DNA from: Paraburkholderia phytofirmans OLGA172
GTDB lineage: Bacteria > Pseudomonadota > Gammaproteobacteria > Burkholderiales > Burkholderiaceae
DNA: 64,000 nt
Reading direction: 5' to 3'
NCBI RefSeq assembly: GCF_001634365.1
Contig: NZ_CP014579.1
Span: forward strand, 3,433,622-3,497,621
The notes beneath the pieces are model-generated. The model made no database searches. It worked only from the letters and a program-made list of their open reading frames with translations, and had not been told where the DNA came from. A program made the translations under genes and the position numbers. This document shows, one piece after another, positions 7,974-16,553 of the stretch (the first letter of the stretch is position 1; each line of letters opens with the position of its first letter).

Positions 7974-8546
7974 ATGCCAGCAAAGCGCAAGTCTGCATCC
8001 GCATCCACTCAGCCACCGGCTGTCCCCGACCTGGCCGATGGACTGAAACTGGCGCTTGCGCCGGTTGCGACTGCTCTGGGAGAAGAGCTGGCGGGGTTGC
8101 TGGCTGCGGCGCTTGACGGCAGGAAGCTGAAAACAGGAGACCGTCTCGCCGAGGCGCTCAACCTGGCATTCCCCGAAGTACTTTTGAAGGCCTTCAGGCA
8201 GGAACTGCTGTCGTCCGATGCCGATGCTCGAGCGCGGCGCGTAGTGCTCATGCATCTTCTGAGTGCGGTCGATGTGCCCGCTGGCCCGCTCCGGCGGAAA
8301 CCGAATGCGCCGGTGGAGCCGAGCCAGGTTGCGACGGCCTCGGATGACGGGAGGATTAGTGCCGCAGAAGTCGCGACGCTGCTGAACGTGTCGCCGGCCT
8401 ATGTCAGGAAGTTGGCGACGGCGGGACAGCTGGGTGACGTCGGTAGCGCGGTGACTGGGGAGACGACATTCAAGCTGGGCGCGGTACAGACATACCGACA
8501 AGCAGAGAAGCGGCGGCACAGAAAGGGCGTCACGAAGCATGATTAA
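7974..8546 (+). CDS. helix-turn-helix DNA-binding protein
   Basis: A 190-residue protein. Residues 128-152 (RISAAEVATLLNVSPAYVRK) form an excisionase/MerR-like winged helix. The N-terminal 100 residues are helical (FPEVLLKAFRQELLSS) and could be a dimerisation or partner-binding region. GGAG lies 6 bases before the ATG at 7974. Such proteins often serve as antitoxins or excisionases, but no toxin gene is visible beside it. Function beyond DNA binding is inference. Confidence 0.65.
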   Translation: MPAKRKSASASTQPPAVPDLADGLKLALAPVATALGEELAGLLAAALDGRKLKTGDRLAEALNLAFPEVLLKAFRQELLSSDADARARRVVLMHLLSAVDVPAGPLRRKPNAPVEPSQVATASDDGRISAAEVATLLNVSPAYVRKLATAGQLGDVGSAVTGETTFKLGAVQTYRQAEKRRHRKGVTKHD

Positions 8547-8896
8547 GGCGAGTGAGGGGGCCGGGTTGTACTGCACTGAACGCTCTTTAACCGCGCTTTG
8601 CTCCGAATGGAGACGGACGGCCGTCAACGCCGGAGCTCGTCGCGTTCGAAGTCGCGATGCAAGAACTGAAAGACGCGCGCGAAGCGTTTGACATCCTCAT
8701 GTCCCGCAGGTCAGGCGAAAATCCGAGAGCGACGCATCTGTAGCAGCCAGCTCGTCACCGGTTCATCCGCTGTTTGTGACGTACCGCTGCAGGCAGCGTC
8801 GTAGCTCAACTTGGCCGATGGGTGCAGCCGACGCCGCGACGAGAGTTTGGCCGGGCAATCGACCCCCGACGAAATGCAAGCAATAGGAGACGTTTC
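8547..8896. other. mostly non-coding stretch
   Basis: The only candidate is a very short frame at 8657-8743. The rest shows no gene. Confidence 0.4.
8657..8743 (+). CDS. possible 28-residue peptide or gene remnant
   Basis: The frame starts MQELKDAREAFDILM and stops at 8743. The same frame stays open upstream to a TAA at 8589 with protein-like residues (PSTPELVAFEVAM) but no start codon. It may be the 3' end of a decayed gene. Low certainty. Confidence 0.25.
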   Translation: MQELKDAREAFDILMSRRSGENPRATHL

Positions 8897-9142
8897 ATGC
8901 GTATGAACGGTGCGACAGGCACGATGACTCTGATGACTGAACGAGACGACACGACCGGCCAAGACGTGCGCGTCTTGCGCCTGGAAGCAGCGGTCGACGG
9001 AAAGGCCATCCTTCTCATCGACGTTGACCAACGGAAGCCCGGCATTCATCGCGAAATTCGCTACGAGATTACTGCCGCAGAGTTGATTGCAGCGATTCGT
9101 GCGCACGGTGCTGAGTTGCCGGGGGAACTGCCCAATCCGTGA
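8897..9142 (+). CDS. hypothetical protein
   Basis: An 81-residue protein starting MRMNGATGTMTLMTERDDTT. AGGAGA lies just before the ATG at 8897. The pattern is mixed beta strands then a helix (AAELIAAIRAHGAEL). No family recognised. It lies upstream of the DnaJ-like gene in the same direction. Confidence 0.55.
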   Translation: MRMNGATGTMTLMTERDDTTGQDVRVLRLEAAVDGKAILLIDVDQRKPGIHREIRYEITAAELIAAIRAHGAELPGELPNP

Positions 9143-9356
9143 AGTACGCTACAACTCGGGGCCGGACCAGCACCGGCGTTCCACCGCCCACCAGGTCCAA
9201 CCTGGCCCCACGCCGGAACGGCGCACCGGCGAGCCAACGGCTTACGGGCGCGTCGCGTTCCAAGGGGGCGATTTCCCGAACCGATAGTGACATTCAGTAC
9301 AATTGGCAGTCAATTGCGCCGGCATACTCTGTGGGACCGTCAATGGCAGTTAAACG

Positions 9357-10373
9357 TTGAACTCAGACACGCATTATCAGACCCTTGGCGTTACGAGCAC
9401 CGCGTCCGCCGACGATATCGTGAAGGCGTACCGCCGATTGGCGATGCGCTGGCACCCGGACCGCAACCCGGCCAACCCGCACGACGCCAAAACGAGGTTC
9501 CAGCAAATCAGGAGCGCGTACGACGTGCTGAGCGACCCGCGCAAGCGAGAGCTTTACGACCTCCAGATTTCGGCACGCCGGTCTAGCTCATCCGACAGTG
9601 CGTCGCCAGGCTCGTCCTTTGATGAGGCCGTCCGGGCGCGATGGAACAAGCGACGTGGACCGCCGCCCGTCCAAGGCGCGGATATCGAATGCAAGATGAC
9701 GGTCCCGCTCGAAACGGTAATTTTCGGCGGCGTTGTGGACGTTACGATGCTTGCACCGAGGCTGTGCGGAACCTGTGACGGAAACGGCAAGCTCTCCGGT
9801 CATTTCGCGTGTCCGTCATGCGGCGGCGACGGCAAAGACGACCATGGGCGCAATTGCAGGAAGTGCAGTGGCTACGGCGCGGTCGACGAGACGCGCTGTC
9901 CGAACTGCAGCGGAAAGGGCGTAGTCAGGACTGAGAAGACGATAAGGGTGACTGTCCCGCCCGGTGTCGTCGAAGGCACCGTTCTGCGTGTTAAGGGCGC
10001 TGGAGGCCCTGGTCTGAACGGGGGTGCGCCGGGTTCGGCTTTCTGTCGCATCAAGATTCAGGCGCATCGCACCTACGAGCTGCACGGCCTTACCCTGACC
10101 CGGGACCTTACGGTGGACTTTGTCACAGCCATGTTGGGTGGCGCAGTTCCGGTCGAGTTATTCGGCACGCAGGTCAAGGTCGCCGTGCCGCCAATGACCC
10201 GAGCGGGGAAAATCGTCACGATGGAAAAGGCGGGGTTGAAGAATTCGAAGACCGGGGAGAACGGTGACCTCAAATTCAAGGTCGTCATCGATTTGCCTGC
10301 CAGTGCTCACCGGTTAAGGTCCGAGCACAAAGAAATACTGCGGGCAATGTTCAACGCGGCTGCCGCTAAGTGA
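9357..10373 (+). CDS. DnaJ-like co-chaperone
   Basis: A 338-residue protein. The J domain (residues 6-68) has the HPD motif at 33-35, which activates the DnaK ATPase. All four CxxCxGxG zinc motifs are present: 137-144, 152-159, 167-174 and 181-188. The two C-terminal substrate-binding beta domains follow. The Gly/Phe linker of housekeeping DnaJ is replaced by a short Ser-rich linker. The best start is a TTG at 9357; there is no ATG before the J domain and no strong ribosome site. No dnaK or grpE is adjacent, so it is an accessory paralogue. Confidence 0.85.
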   Translation: MNSDTHYQTLGVTSTASADDIVKAYRRLAMRWHPDRNPANPHDAKTRFQQIRSAYDVLSDPRKRELYDLQISARRSSSSDSASPGSSFDEAVRARWNKRRGPPPVQGADIECKMTVPLETVIFGGVVDVTMLAPRLCGTCDGNGKLSGHFACPSCGGDGKDDHGRNCRKCSGYGAVDETRCPNCSGKGVVRTEKTIRVTVPPGVVEGTVLRVKGAGGPGLNGGAPGSAFCRIKIQAHRTYELHGLTLTRDLTVDFVTAMLGGAVPVELFGTQVKVAVPPMTRAGKIVTMEKAGLKNSKTGENGDLKFKVVIDLPASAHRLRSEHKEILRAMFNAAAAK

Positions 10374-10903
10374 GCGGTTCCAGCGGCGGCGCGCCTCCGC
10401 GTTGAATGACCGTGAAGTCGTCGGCGTTTGATTGCCCAGTGCGGTTTCGAACCGCACGCAGCCTCGGCGTGCTTGTGCGGCGCCAGAAACGTTTTGAGGT
10501 GGCCGATGCCGCCCGTATACCCGCCACGCCCTGCGACACTTATTCCGACATTTTCTTGGCAAGGTCATGGACAACACGGGCACATGTGCCACCAGCATCT
10601 GAAGCTGGACGACTATCCCCTGCCAGCCCCGGACGCTGGCACACGCTGTCGGTAGTGGGCCCCCGTGCGAAAATTCGCTAACCGTCCATCGCCTCAAGCG
10701 CGGTGACCGCCAAGCACACATCCATTGAAGCCGCAAAATTTGCAATCGGAGGCGGCCGGCAAACCCATCGAGCTTGTCGGGCTCCCCCTTGAGGCGGATG
10801 CCGTGTCGCGACGGGCTGTTGCTCCGGAATAGCGTGCGTCGGATACCTGGGGCGTGCCTCACTCGCTTAACGAGGGACCACACTTACGCGTAGCACCCGT
10901 GCA
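10374..10903. other. 530-bp stretch with no supported gene
   Basis: Frames here are long only by chance, with Arg/Cys-rich antisense-like composition. I see no motif, tRNA or clear repeat. It may hold decayed genes beyond recognition. Confidence 0.35.
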
Positions 10904-11170
10904 CTACGCGCGCGAGGTTCTCGCCCGATTGTCTTCCGCATTGGGAAGCGACCGTGGCGCCCGTTCCCCTGTGCTGGGCATCACCGTAGAGATTGCGTGC
11001 TTGAATACCATCTGGTGGCCGGACGGGGACTCCAGGAGAACTACGTATGAGTCGAACGACGCGACCTGGCCGCTCAGTCTGATTCCGTTAATCAGGTAAA
11101 CGCTTGCCGGGGTCTTTCCCTTGAGCAGTGCCTGCAGGAATTCGTCTTGAACTGAGGCTTGATTTGACAT
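10904..11170 (-). CDS. Hfq-like RNA chaperone (paralogue)
   Basis: An 88-residue Sm-like protein. It has the Hfq start layout VQDEFLQAL, the Sm1 motif [21 protein letters not shown] with Y25, and the Sm2 signature FKHAIST (residues 56-62), which binds the 3' U-tract of sRNAs. The C-terminal 25 residues are Arg/Ser-rich. Hfq normally sits beside hflX and miaA; here it does not, so it is an accessory copy. A second, start-less Hfq-like frame lies divergently at 11497-11724. Confidence 0.9.
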   Translation of the reverse strand: MSNQASVQDEFLQALLKGKTPASVYLINGIRLSGQVASFDSYVVLLESPSGHQMVFKHAISTVMPSTGERAPRSLPNAEDNRARTSRA

Positions 11171-11496
11171 GTTGTTCTCCGCCGCCGGTCGTGCTCCGGG
11201 ACATTGTACGCTTACACCTTCAGTGAAAGAGTGAGGTGTTTTGGGCGATGTCGGCCGCTAGCAGCCCTCCGGCACGGGCTCTCTGGTTTCACACTGGATA
11301 ACCTGCTCGTGAATTCGGACGGACCGGCACAATAACCAAAGTTGATTCTTGTCGTGTCCTAATATCACGCACGGCCAAAAAAAATCCCGCTCGTAGTGGC
11401 AGGCTAAGCGCAGTCTGGGTTGCCTCAGAAGATGAGGCGGACCCAATAAGAAACTGCAACACGAGAGTTCCCTGCCGACCAGATGCGCAGCCATGC
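11171..11496. other. intergenic region between the two divergent Hfq-like genes
   Basis: About 325 bases. No separate gene is supported. An A-run lies near 11377. The plus-strand frame of the second hfq copy is open through the last part but without a start codon. Confidence 0.4.
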
Positions 11497-11724
11497 GTTC
11501 AAGACGACTTTCTGCAGACGCTCGTAAAGGACAAGACCACCGTAAACGTGTTCCTCGTGAACGGCATCAGACTGAGTGGTCAACTGGCCGGCTTTGACCA
11601 GTTTGCAGTTCTGTTGGAGTCTGGTCCAGGCGTGCAACTTGTTTTCAAACATGCCATTTCGACCGTGATGCCGGTCAATGGCAGGGGGCCCGGCACGCGA
11701 CCCGACCGACGCGCCGATGAGTAG
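11497..11724 (+). pseudogene. second Hfq-like gene, start codon lost
   Basis: The frame encodes VQDDFLQTLVKDK, then [19 protein letters not shown] and [10 protein letters not shown], clearly an Hfq paralogue close to the one at 10904. No ATG, GTG or TTG precedes the conserved start in frame. An ATG at 11492 is one base out of frame, so a 1-base insertion (ATG C GTT CAA) probably broke the gene. It ends at TAG (11722-11724). Confidence 0.7.
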
Positions 11725-12150
11725 CGACAAGTCGGACCGCTTGCGAGCTCGCGTCCGACGAGAACTGCCATGAAATGCTGTGGCCTAAGCTTCATCTGCG
11801 CATAGCCACGCGAGGTCCACGTGGAGAAGTTCAGAAAGGCGCTCACAATCCGTACTCCTCGGAACGGTAACTCCCGCGCGCCAAAGCGTCACGTCTCGTT
11901 CCGCCGCGCCGAGAGACCTGACCACCCGACTGGAAGTAGTCGTCACTGACCTTGGGCTCTCGCACAGACGGTTAAAGTCGCGGGGGTGACCTGTTTTTCG
12001 GTTTCGCGCTGCGGTCTCGACATTTTCGGAAGCAACGCGTAGCGCCCCTGGTTGTCGGCTGTCATTTCCCCGTGGTACAAAGAAGGCGTCACGTTCTGCC
12101 GTTCCGCTGAATGTGACAACAAGACAAAACTTTTTGGAAAATTCAGGAAA
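11725..12150. other. region with a possible short HTH gene and the csp leader
   Basis: Contains a candidate minus-strand HTH fragment (11785-11946) and the upstream leader of the second cold-shock gene. Cold-shock mRNAs often have long leaders; no cold box was identified. Confidence 0.4.
11785..11946 (-). CDS. possible short HTH domain protein or fragment
   Basis: A 53-residue frame from a GTG at 11946. It contains RSLGAAERDVTLWRAGVTVP followed by ERLSELLHVDLAWLCADEA, which resembles the second half of an XRE-type helix-turn-helix and its linker helices. The frame is open much further upstream, but that part is antisense to the cold-shock gene. It may be a truncated regulator. No neighbour points to a function. 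Confidence 0.35.
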   Translation of the reverse strand: MTTTSSRVVRSLGAAERDVTLWRAGVTVPRSTDCERLSELLHVDLAWLCADEA

Positions 12151-12354
12151 ATGGCAACAGGTACTGTGAAGTGGTTCAACGATGCAAAGGGCTTTGGCTT
12201 CATCACGCCGGACGGCGGCGGCGAAGACCTGTTCGCGCATTTTTCTGAAATCCAGGGAAACGGCTTCAAATCCCTCCAGGAAAACCAGAAGGTGAGCTTC
12301 GAAGTGAAGCAAGGCCCGAAGGGCAAGCAGGCTGCAAACATCACGCCGGCCTAA
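12151..12354 (+). CDS. CspA-type cold-shock protein (copy 2)
   Basis: A 67-residue cold-shock domain that differs from copy 1 (7474-7677) at only about ten residues. RNP1 is KGFGFI and RNP2 is DLFAHF. The sequence before the ATG contains AGGAAAA as ribosome site. It probably acts as an RNA chaperone. Two such copies within 5 kb suggest duplication within the island. Confidence 0.95.
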   Translation: MATGTVKWFNDAKGFGFITPDGGGEDLFAHFSEIQGNGFKSLQENQKVSFEVKQGPKGKQAANITPA

Positions 12355-12689
12355 GTGCCAGCTCTTCTTTTGCAACGCAAGTGCCCGGTTCGCCGGGCAT
12401 TGTGCTTTCTCGACGGCACATAGCAATGTGAGCATTGCCGACTGACAGAGTTTTTTCTGCCGCCAGGCTTCGCGGTTTTGCTAGGCGTTCGCGGGCACAC
12501 TTGCGACACGCTCCCGTACAGCGTTTGCAATGCTCCTCCTGATGCTCCTTGCATTCTGCGGCGCACGCAGCACACCTGCGCGCACAAGGCACAGATAGCC
12601 GTCGCGTGGCGGCGGCTGCATACCATGCCACCGGATGCAAGGCGGCAGACCGCCGCGCAATCGACATCGAGTTTTATGCGTTCGGCCAT
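12341..12689 (-). pseudogene. DUF326-type Cys-rich copper-binding protein, frameshifted
   Basis: One frame (ATG at 12689) gives IKLDVDCAAVCRLASGG and ICALCAQVC; another continues CAACAAECKEHQEEHCKRC and GACRKCARERLAKPR. Joined, they match the second half of the four-helix-bundle copper-binding family, which has repeated CxxxC pairs and the LDxDCAxxC motif. A net 2-base loss near GTGTGCTGCG explains the switch. The N-terminal Cys-rich helix is also missing, as a stop lies just upstream. Intact members bind many Cu(I) ions for storage or detoxification. Confidence 0.65.
12382..12410 (+). terminator. probable terminator after the second cold-shock gene
   Basis: A 7-bp stem TGCCCGG / CCGGGCA with tetraloop TTCG, 27 bases after the stop. 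The following T tract is broken (TTGTGCTTTCT), so termination may be weak. Confidence 0.6.
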
Positions 12690-12937
12690 TTCGGTCGCAT
12701 GTTCCTCTCACAAACGGGAAGCGACGCAGTGGTCGCAAGCCGTCGCTCATGCGTCGAAGGCCGAGATGCAAGGTTGATGCTGTTCGTGTGCCATTTAGCT
12801 CCGATGGAATGGCCGGCGACAAGACCGGCTCATTTCACCGAGCAACGCACGAACCCAGTCTGCACCGTTGTCCTTTTCGGCCTCCCGTGCCAGAGCCGGG
12901 GCGAGCGCACTCAGGACCATCGGCGTGAGCCATCAGG

Positions 12938-13255
12938 TCAAGGTATTGCCTCAGACTGCGTGCGGACGCGGAAAAACCTTTCGACGGGAATAATCGCGAC
13001 TATGCCGTCGCCGGCCGGCCCGACGTGCGCGATATCCATGATTGCTCTTACGAGGGTTTCAACGTCCGATGCCTGGGCGAAAATTTCGATTTTGAGGTGT
13101 TCGGTCGTCCAATCATCGGCAAACAGGTTTGGATGCGCGCCGAACCCTTTTACCTTGCTGACGGTTATGCCGTGGATATCAATAGCGCCGAGCCTCTTTT
13201 CCAGAGTTTGCAGAGCGTCCGGCCGAACAACCGCCACAACACATTTAAGTTCCAT
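12938..13255 (-). CDS. divergent P-II family signal protein
   Basis: A 105-residue P-II (GlnB/GlnK-like) protein. The core fold is clear: MELKCVVAVVRPDALQTLEK, KVKGFGAHPN, and VGPAGDGIVAIIPVERFFRV. The T-loop is shortened (residues 37-54) and lacks the Tyr that GlnD uridylylates. The B-loop Lys after GDG is Ile, so ATP binding may be altered. GAGGAGC lies upstream of the ATG at 13255. It may sense a different metabolite or control a neighbour; no ammonium transporter is adjacent. An SDR pseudogene lies directly upstream. Confidence 0.75.
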   Translation of the reverse strand: MELKCVVAVVRPDALQTLEKRLGAIDIHGITVSKVKGFGAHPNLFADDWTTEHLKIEIFAQASDVETLVRAIMDIAHVGPAGDGIVAIIPVERFFRVRTQSEAIP

Positions 13256-13300
13256 GTCTTGCTCCTCGTTGACTCCTTGATGGAAGGACGTCATGCGCTG

Positions 13301-13780
13301 CTACCCCTTCGGCGCCCATCTTGCATCAACTACTGCCTGAATCTTCCCTGCATCTCGAACTCCGTCTTGTAGCATCTGATAGTCTATCTCTGCCATACCT
13401 TCGGGAACCGGGCAAGTTACTGCAATCCGGTCTTCAAAGCATTGCAAGCGCAACGGCGGCGTATCGACATGGCAAGCGTGATAAGTGCCTGCGCCAGCTT
13501 CTTCGGGTCGTTGGCCTCTTTTCCATTGACAGCGACCGTTGCTCCACGTGTAGCCCGCGCCGTCGCAGCATATGCGTCGATTGCTTTTTTCGCGTACTTG
13601 ACGGAATGCCGCTGAGATACTCAGTGCTGAAGTATCCTGGCCCCACTACCGTCACATGAATCCCCAACGGGGCGACCTCGATGGCCAAGCACTCGGTGAT
13701 GCCTTCTACGGCAAATTTCGTCGCGCAATAGCTAGACGCGCCGGCGTCGCCGTGTTCGCAGCGGAAAACTCGCTCGGCGT
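13301..13780 (-). pseudogene. short-chain dehydrogenase/reductase remnant
   Basis: One frame carries the SDR active-site helix SSYCATKFAVEGITECLA (YxxxK) and IEVAPLGIHVTVVGPGYF. The protein then shifts frame: AIDAYAATARATRG and NGKEANDPKKLAQALITLA match the usual C-terminal part. A second shift follows (HVDTPPLRL). The Rossmann N-terminus is gone. This is a decayed gene with at least two frameshifts, on the same strand as the P-II gene downstream. Confidence 0.7.
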
Positions 13781-13875
13781 TCGCTCCATCCGCCAGATTT
13801 CTTTGCCCGCGCGCCTTGGATGGCCCGTGAGATGTTGGTTGGGCGCCCGAGCCGACACGACGCGAGCGCGGCGCC

Positions 13876-14571
13876 TCAGGCTACCGCACCAAACAAGGCG
13901 CCGACACCTGCAGACACACCCATTGCCAAAGCACTCCAGAAGACCACGCGGACAACGCCAGGGCCGACTTTCGCTCCGCCCGCTTTTGCGGCCAGGCCGC
14001 CCAGAAAGGCTAGCGAAACCAAGGCAGAGAAGACTATAAGTGGAACCAGCACCGGTTCGGGCGCAACTGCGGCAACGATAGCCGGCAAGGCTGCGCCCAC
14101 CGAAAAGCTGCAGGCAGAAGCCAGTGCTGCTTGCAAAGGTCGGGCGGACGTCACTTTCGAAATGCCCAGCTCATCACGTGCGTGAGCGCCAAGCGCGTCG
14201 TGGGCCATCAGCTTTTCGGCAACCTGCTTGGCAAGCGGCAAAGCCAGACCGCGACGCACATAGATTGCAGTCAATTCTCGATGCTCGCGCGGAAAGTCAG
14301 CCTCGAGTTCGGCCTGCTCTTGGACCAAAGCTGCCTTTTCAGTATCCGCCTGCGAAGAAACAGATACGTATTCGCCAGTCGCCATCGACATGGCCCCCGC
14401 AACCAGCCCGGCCACGGCCGTGAGCACAATGCTTCCATGAGAGGAATGTGCTGATGCTACGCCGGTAACGAGGCTGGCAGTCGATACGATGCCATCATTG
14501 GCTCCGAGAACCGCAGCACGCAACCAGCCAATGGTTTCAAGACGATGCTGTTCCCTATGTCGCCTGGCCAT
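13876..14571 (-). CDS. VIT1/CCC1-family Fe/Mn transporter
   Basis: A 231-residue membrane protein. The start MARRHREQHRLETIGWLRAA and the first helix with GANDGIVSTASLVTGVA are hallmark VIT1/CCC1 features. A cytoplasmic helical metal-binding domain (GEYVSVSSQADTEKAAL) follows, then three more hydrophobic helices. Family members move Fe(II) or Mn(II) out of the cytosol. The gene stands alone on the minus strand. Confidence 0.88.
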   Translation of the reverse strand: MARRHREQHRLETIGWLRAAVLGANDGIVSTASLVTGVASAHSSHGSIVLTAVAGLVAGAMSMATGEYVSVSSQADTEKAALVQEQAELEADFPREHRELTAIYVRRGLALPLAKQVAEKLMAHDALGAHARDELGISKVTSARPLQAALASACSFSVGAALPAIVAAVAPEPVLVPLIVFSALVSLAFLGGLAAKAGGAKVGPGVVRVVFWSALAMGVSAGVGALFGAVA

Positions 14572-14658
14572 ATTTCCTCAACGTTCGAAGCTCTCACCTA
14601 TCAGCCTCGACCGAACGCACAGTGAAGCTGAGCACCCAGCGCCGTGCATCCAGGCGAC

Positions 14659-15222
14659 CTACCGCTTTTTGCCGCCAATAAAGCCTGGCAGCACTCTGGC
14701 ATCCGGGCTTTTCGCGAGGTATTCGCCCTGATGTACAGCCGCAGTAAACTGAAACGAAGTGGTCCAAAGTCGGATGCGAGTCCGGAAGAAATCGGCCCAC
14801 TGGAAATCCGCAAATGGCTCTGGCGTCTTGGCATAACCGTCAGCGTCCCTGACGAATGCAGCCAGGCTGCGAAACGGGTCGTCTACCAGACCTGACACAT
14901 GACCGGGGACGGCCGCTATCCCGTGCAAAATTCCTTGCTCGTCATACGGGTGCACCCAGCGCTTCAACGCCATTTCGTTCCAGAACGCCTCCGTGGCGAG
15001 CTTGGAAACGTCGCACACCACCTCCACGTAGGCATACTCAACCTGAGCGTCCCACAGCGCACGTCCGAGGTGATGGTGGTAAATGATAAAGTGTTTCCCA
15101 TCCCTGCCGAGGACAGCAGGCATCGGTAGCGCCTTGATGGCCCATCTGAGGTCATCGCCGTGTTGTCGCCAATGCAAGGTTGACCCGTATGCCGGCATCG
15201 GACTGACCAGCCTGCCAATCAA
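14659..15222 (-). CDS. ParB-like nuclease-type protein
   Basis: A 187-residue protein with the pattern of the ParBc_2 family: PMPAVLGRDGKHFIIYHHHL (residues 33-52), an FW..MALKRWVHPYDE segment and DDPFRSLAAFVRD followed by FADFQWADFFR. ParB-like domains bind nucleotides or nucleic acids; the family's cellular role is not well defined. The first 25 residues are not conserved-looking, so the start may be misplaced or the N-terminus altered. Probably soluble and cytoplasmic. Confidence 0.65.
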   Translation of the reverse strand: MIGRLVSPMPAYGSTLHWRQHGDDLRWAIKALPMPAVLGRDGKHFIIYHHHLGRALWDAQVEYAYVEVVCDVSKLATEAFWNEMALKRWVHPYDEQGILHGIAAVPGHVSGLVDDPFRSLAAFVRDADGYAKTPEPFADFQWADFFRTRIRLWTTSFQFTAAVHQGEYLAKSPDARVLPGFIGGKKR

Positions 15223-15588
15223 GAAACGACTCCGTCATCAACGGCTTGCTGCCCAATCTGGCTGGTCTGCCGATTTTCGACATGAGGGCCAATATTATGT
15301 TGGTGTCAGCAGCCGAGTACGTCAACCAGCGATTCGGCTCTGGTCGGGAAGCAATCCGCGCGAGGTATTACACGTGCACGCGCATTTCTGGGACATCGAC
15401 CATCGCCCTAGACATTGATGTCGGGCCAACCGTCCGCATAAGTTATGCCGCGTCATTTTTGAGGTGGACCGCGAAGGGTTCCACGTTGCTCCGGCTCGAC
15501 GGAACCAACCTTGTTGTTGAAACTATAATTCCGCCATGCGGGACTGCGCCGTGCGCGCTCACCGCAGTCTGCCATTCAAGGAGGTTTC
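15223..15588. other. 366-bp region upstream of the nitroreductase gene
   Basis: An open plus-strand frame exists here, but it has no convincing ribosome site or motif, so I do not call it. A TATAAT at 15524-15529 is a likely -10 box for the downstream gene. Confidence 0.4.
15524..15529 (+). promoter_or_regulatory. probable -10 box for the nitroreductase gene
   Basis: A perfect TATAAT lies 60 bases before the ATG at 15589. No good -35 hexamer is seen at the right distance. Confidence 0.4.
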
Positions 15589-16224
15589 ATGAACAACATA
15601 TTGAATGATGATGGGCTCAATCTCCTGTTCCGTGAAGCGCGCACGCATAGCGTGTGGCTGAACAAACCGGTCGCCGATGAAACACTGCGGCAACTTTATG
15701 ACCTCATGAAGTGGGCTCCCACGAGCGCCAACTGTAACCCGGCAAGAATCGTTTTCCTCCGCACGAAAGAGGCCAAGGAACGGCTGGTGCCGGCCCTCTC
15801 CCCCGGGAACGTAGACAAGGTGATAAGCGCCCCCGTGACGGCCATCATCGCCTACGACCTGAATTTTCACGAAAAGCTGCCCACGCTTTTTCCGCACAAT
15901 CCCGGCATGCGTGACCACTTCGCAAGTGCGCCGGAACTGGTCGACACGACCGCGAGGCGCAATTCCTCTCTGCAAGGGGCCTATCTGATTCTCGCCGCTC
16001 GTGCCCTGGGGCTCGATTGCGGACCGATGTCCGGCTTCGATAACGCGAAGGTCGACGAGGAGTTTTTTGGAGGAGGGAAAAGCGACCGGGATGCCGACGA
16101 AGAGTTCTTCCCGGAAGGTCACCTCAAATCGAACTTCTTGTGCAACCTGGGATACGGCGATGCTTCCAATCTCCACCCGCGCGGCCCGCGCCTCGATTTC
16201 GACCAGGCGTGCACGCTTTTATGA
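15589..16224 (+). CDS. RutE/HadB-type nitroreductase family protein
   Basis: A 211-residue flavin-dependent nitroreductase-fold protein. The conserved start region [18 protein letters not shown], the [10 protein letters not shown] strand and the segment [20 protein letters not shown] match the family of malonic semialdehyde reductase RutE. It should use FMN and NAD(P)H. No other rut genes are present, so pyrimidine catabolism is not supported; it could reduce another small aldehyde or quinone. AAGGAGG precedes the ATG. Confidence 0.8.
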   Translation: MNNILNDDGLNLLFREARTHSVWLNKPVADETLRQLYDLMKWAPTSANCNPARIVFLRTKEAKERLVPALSPGNVDKVISAPVTAIIAYDLNFHEKLPTLFPHNPGMRDHFASAPELVDTTARRNSSLQGAYLILAARALGLDCGPMSGFDNAKVDEEFFGGGKSDRDADEEFFPEGHLKSNFLCNLGYGDASNLHPRGPRLDFDQACTLL

Positions 16225-16553
16225 CCCGGGACGCATCCGGAGGAACTTGCTCGCGTTTGTACGATTGTTGTTTCAACCCGGCGTACCTTACGCCGCTTAC
16301 CTCACAAGGACCGCTTTTTAATCGGAGAAGCCAGGGAAAAAGCAGGGCTCATCGCCCCGCTAATCCTCCCCTAGCCGGAAAGACACGCCAGCACTATTCA
16401 CCATTCCTCGCGATGGCATCCCAGTCGCGCTGCGGCTTTTTTAACGAGCGGCAGTGAAGTACGTGCCCGGCGATACGACCGCAAATTAACGGCAAGACCA
16501 GGAACGAAGTAGTAGCGCATGCGCGCAGACCACGCGCACACATTGCAAGCAAT
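16225..16553. other. 329-bp intergenic stretch
   Basis: I see no gene. A short GC-rich segment followed by TTTTTT (around 16430-16441) may terminate the nitroreductase transcript. Confidence 0.35.

Noticed and set aside
10314..10883. Minus-strand frame of 189 residues after the DnaJ-like gene
   Set aside because: Arg/Cys/Trp-rich, overlaps the DnaJ-like end, and has no recognisable pattern.
15246..15608. Plus-strand frame of 120 residues before the nitroreductase gene
   Set aside because: Contains the likely promoter (TATAAT) and overlaps the next start; no motif or ribosome site.
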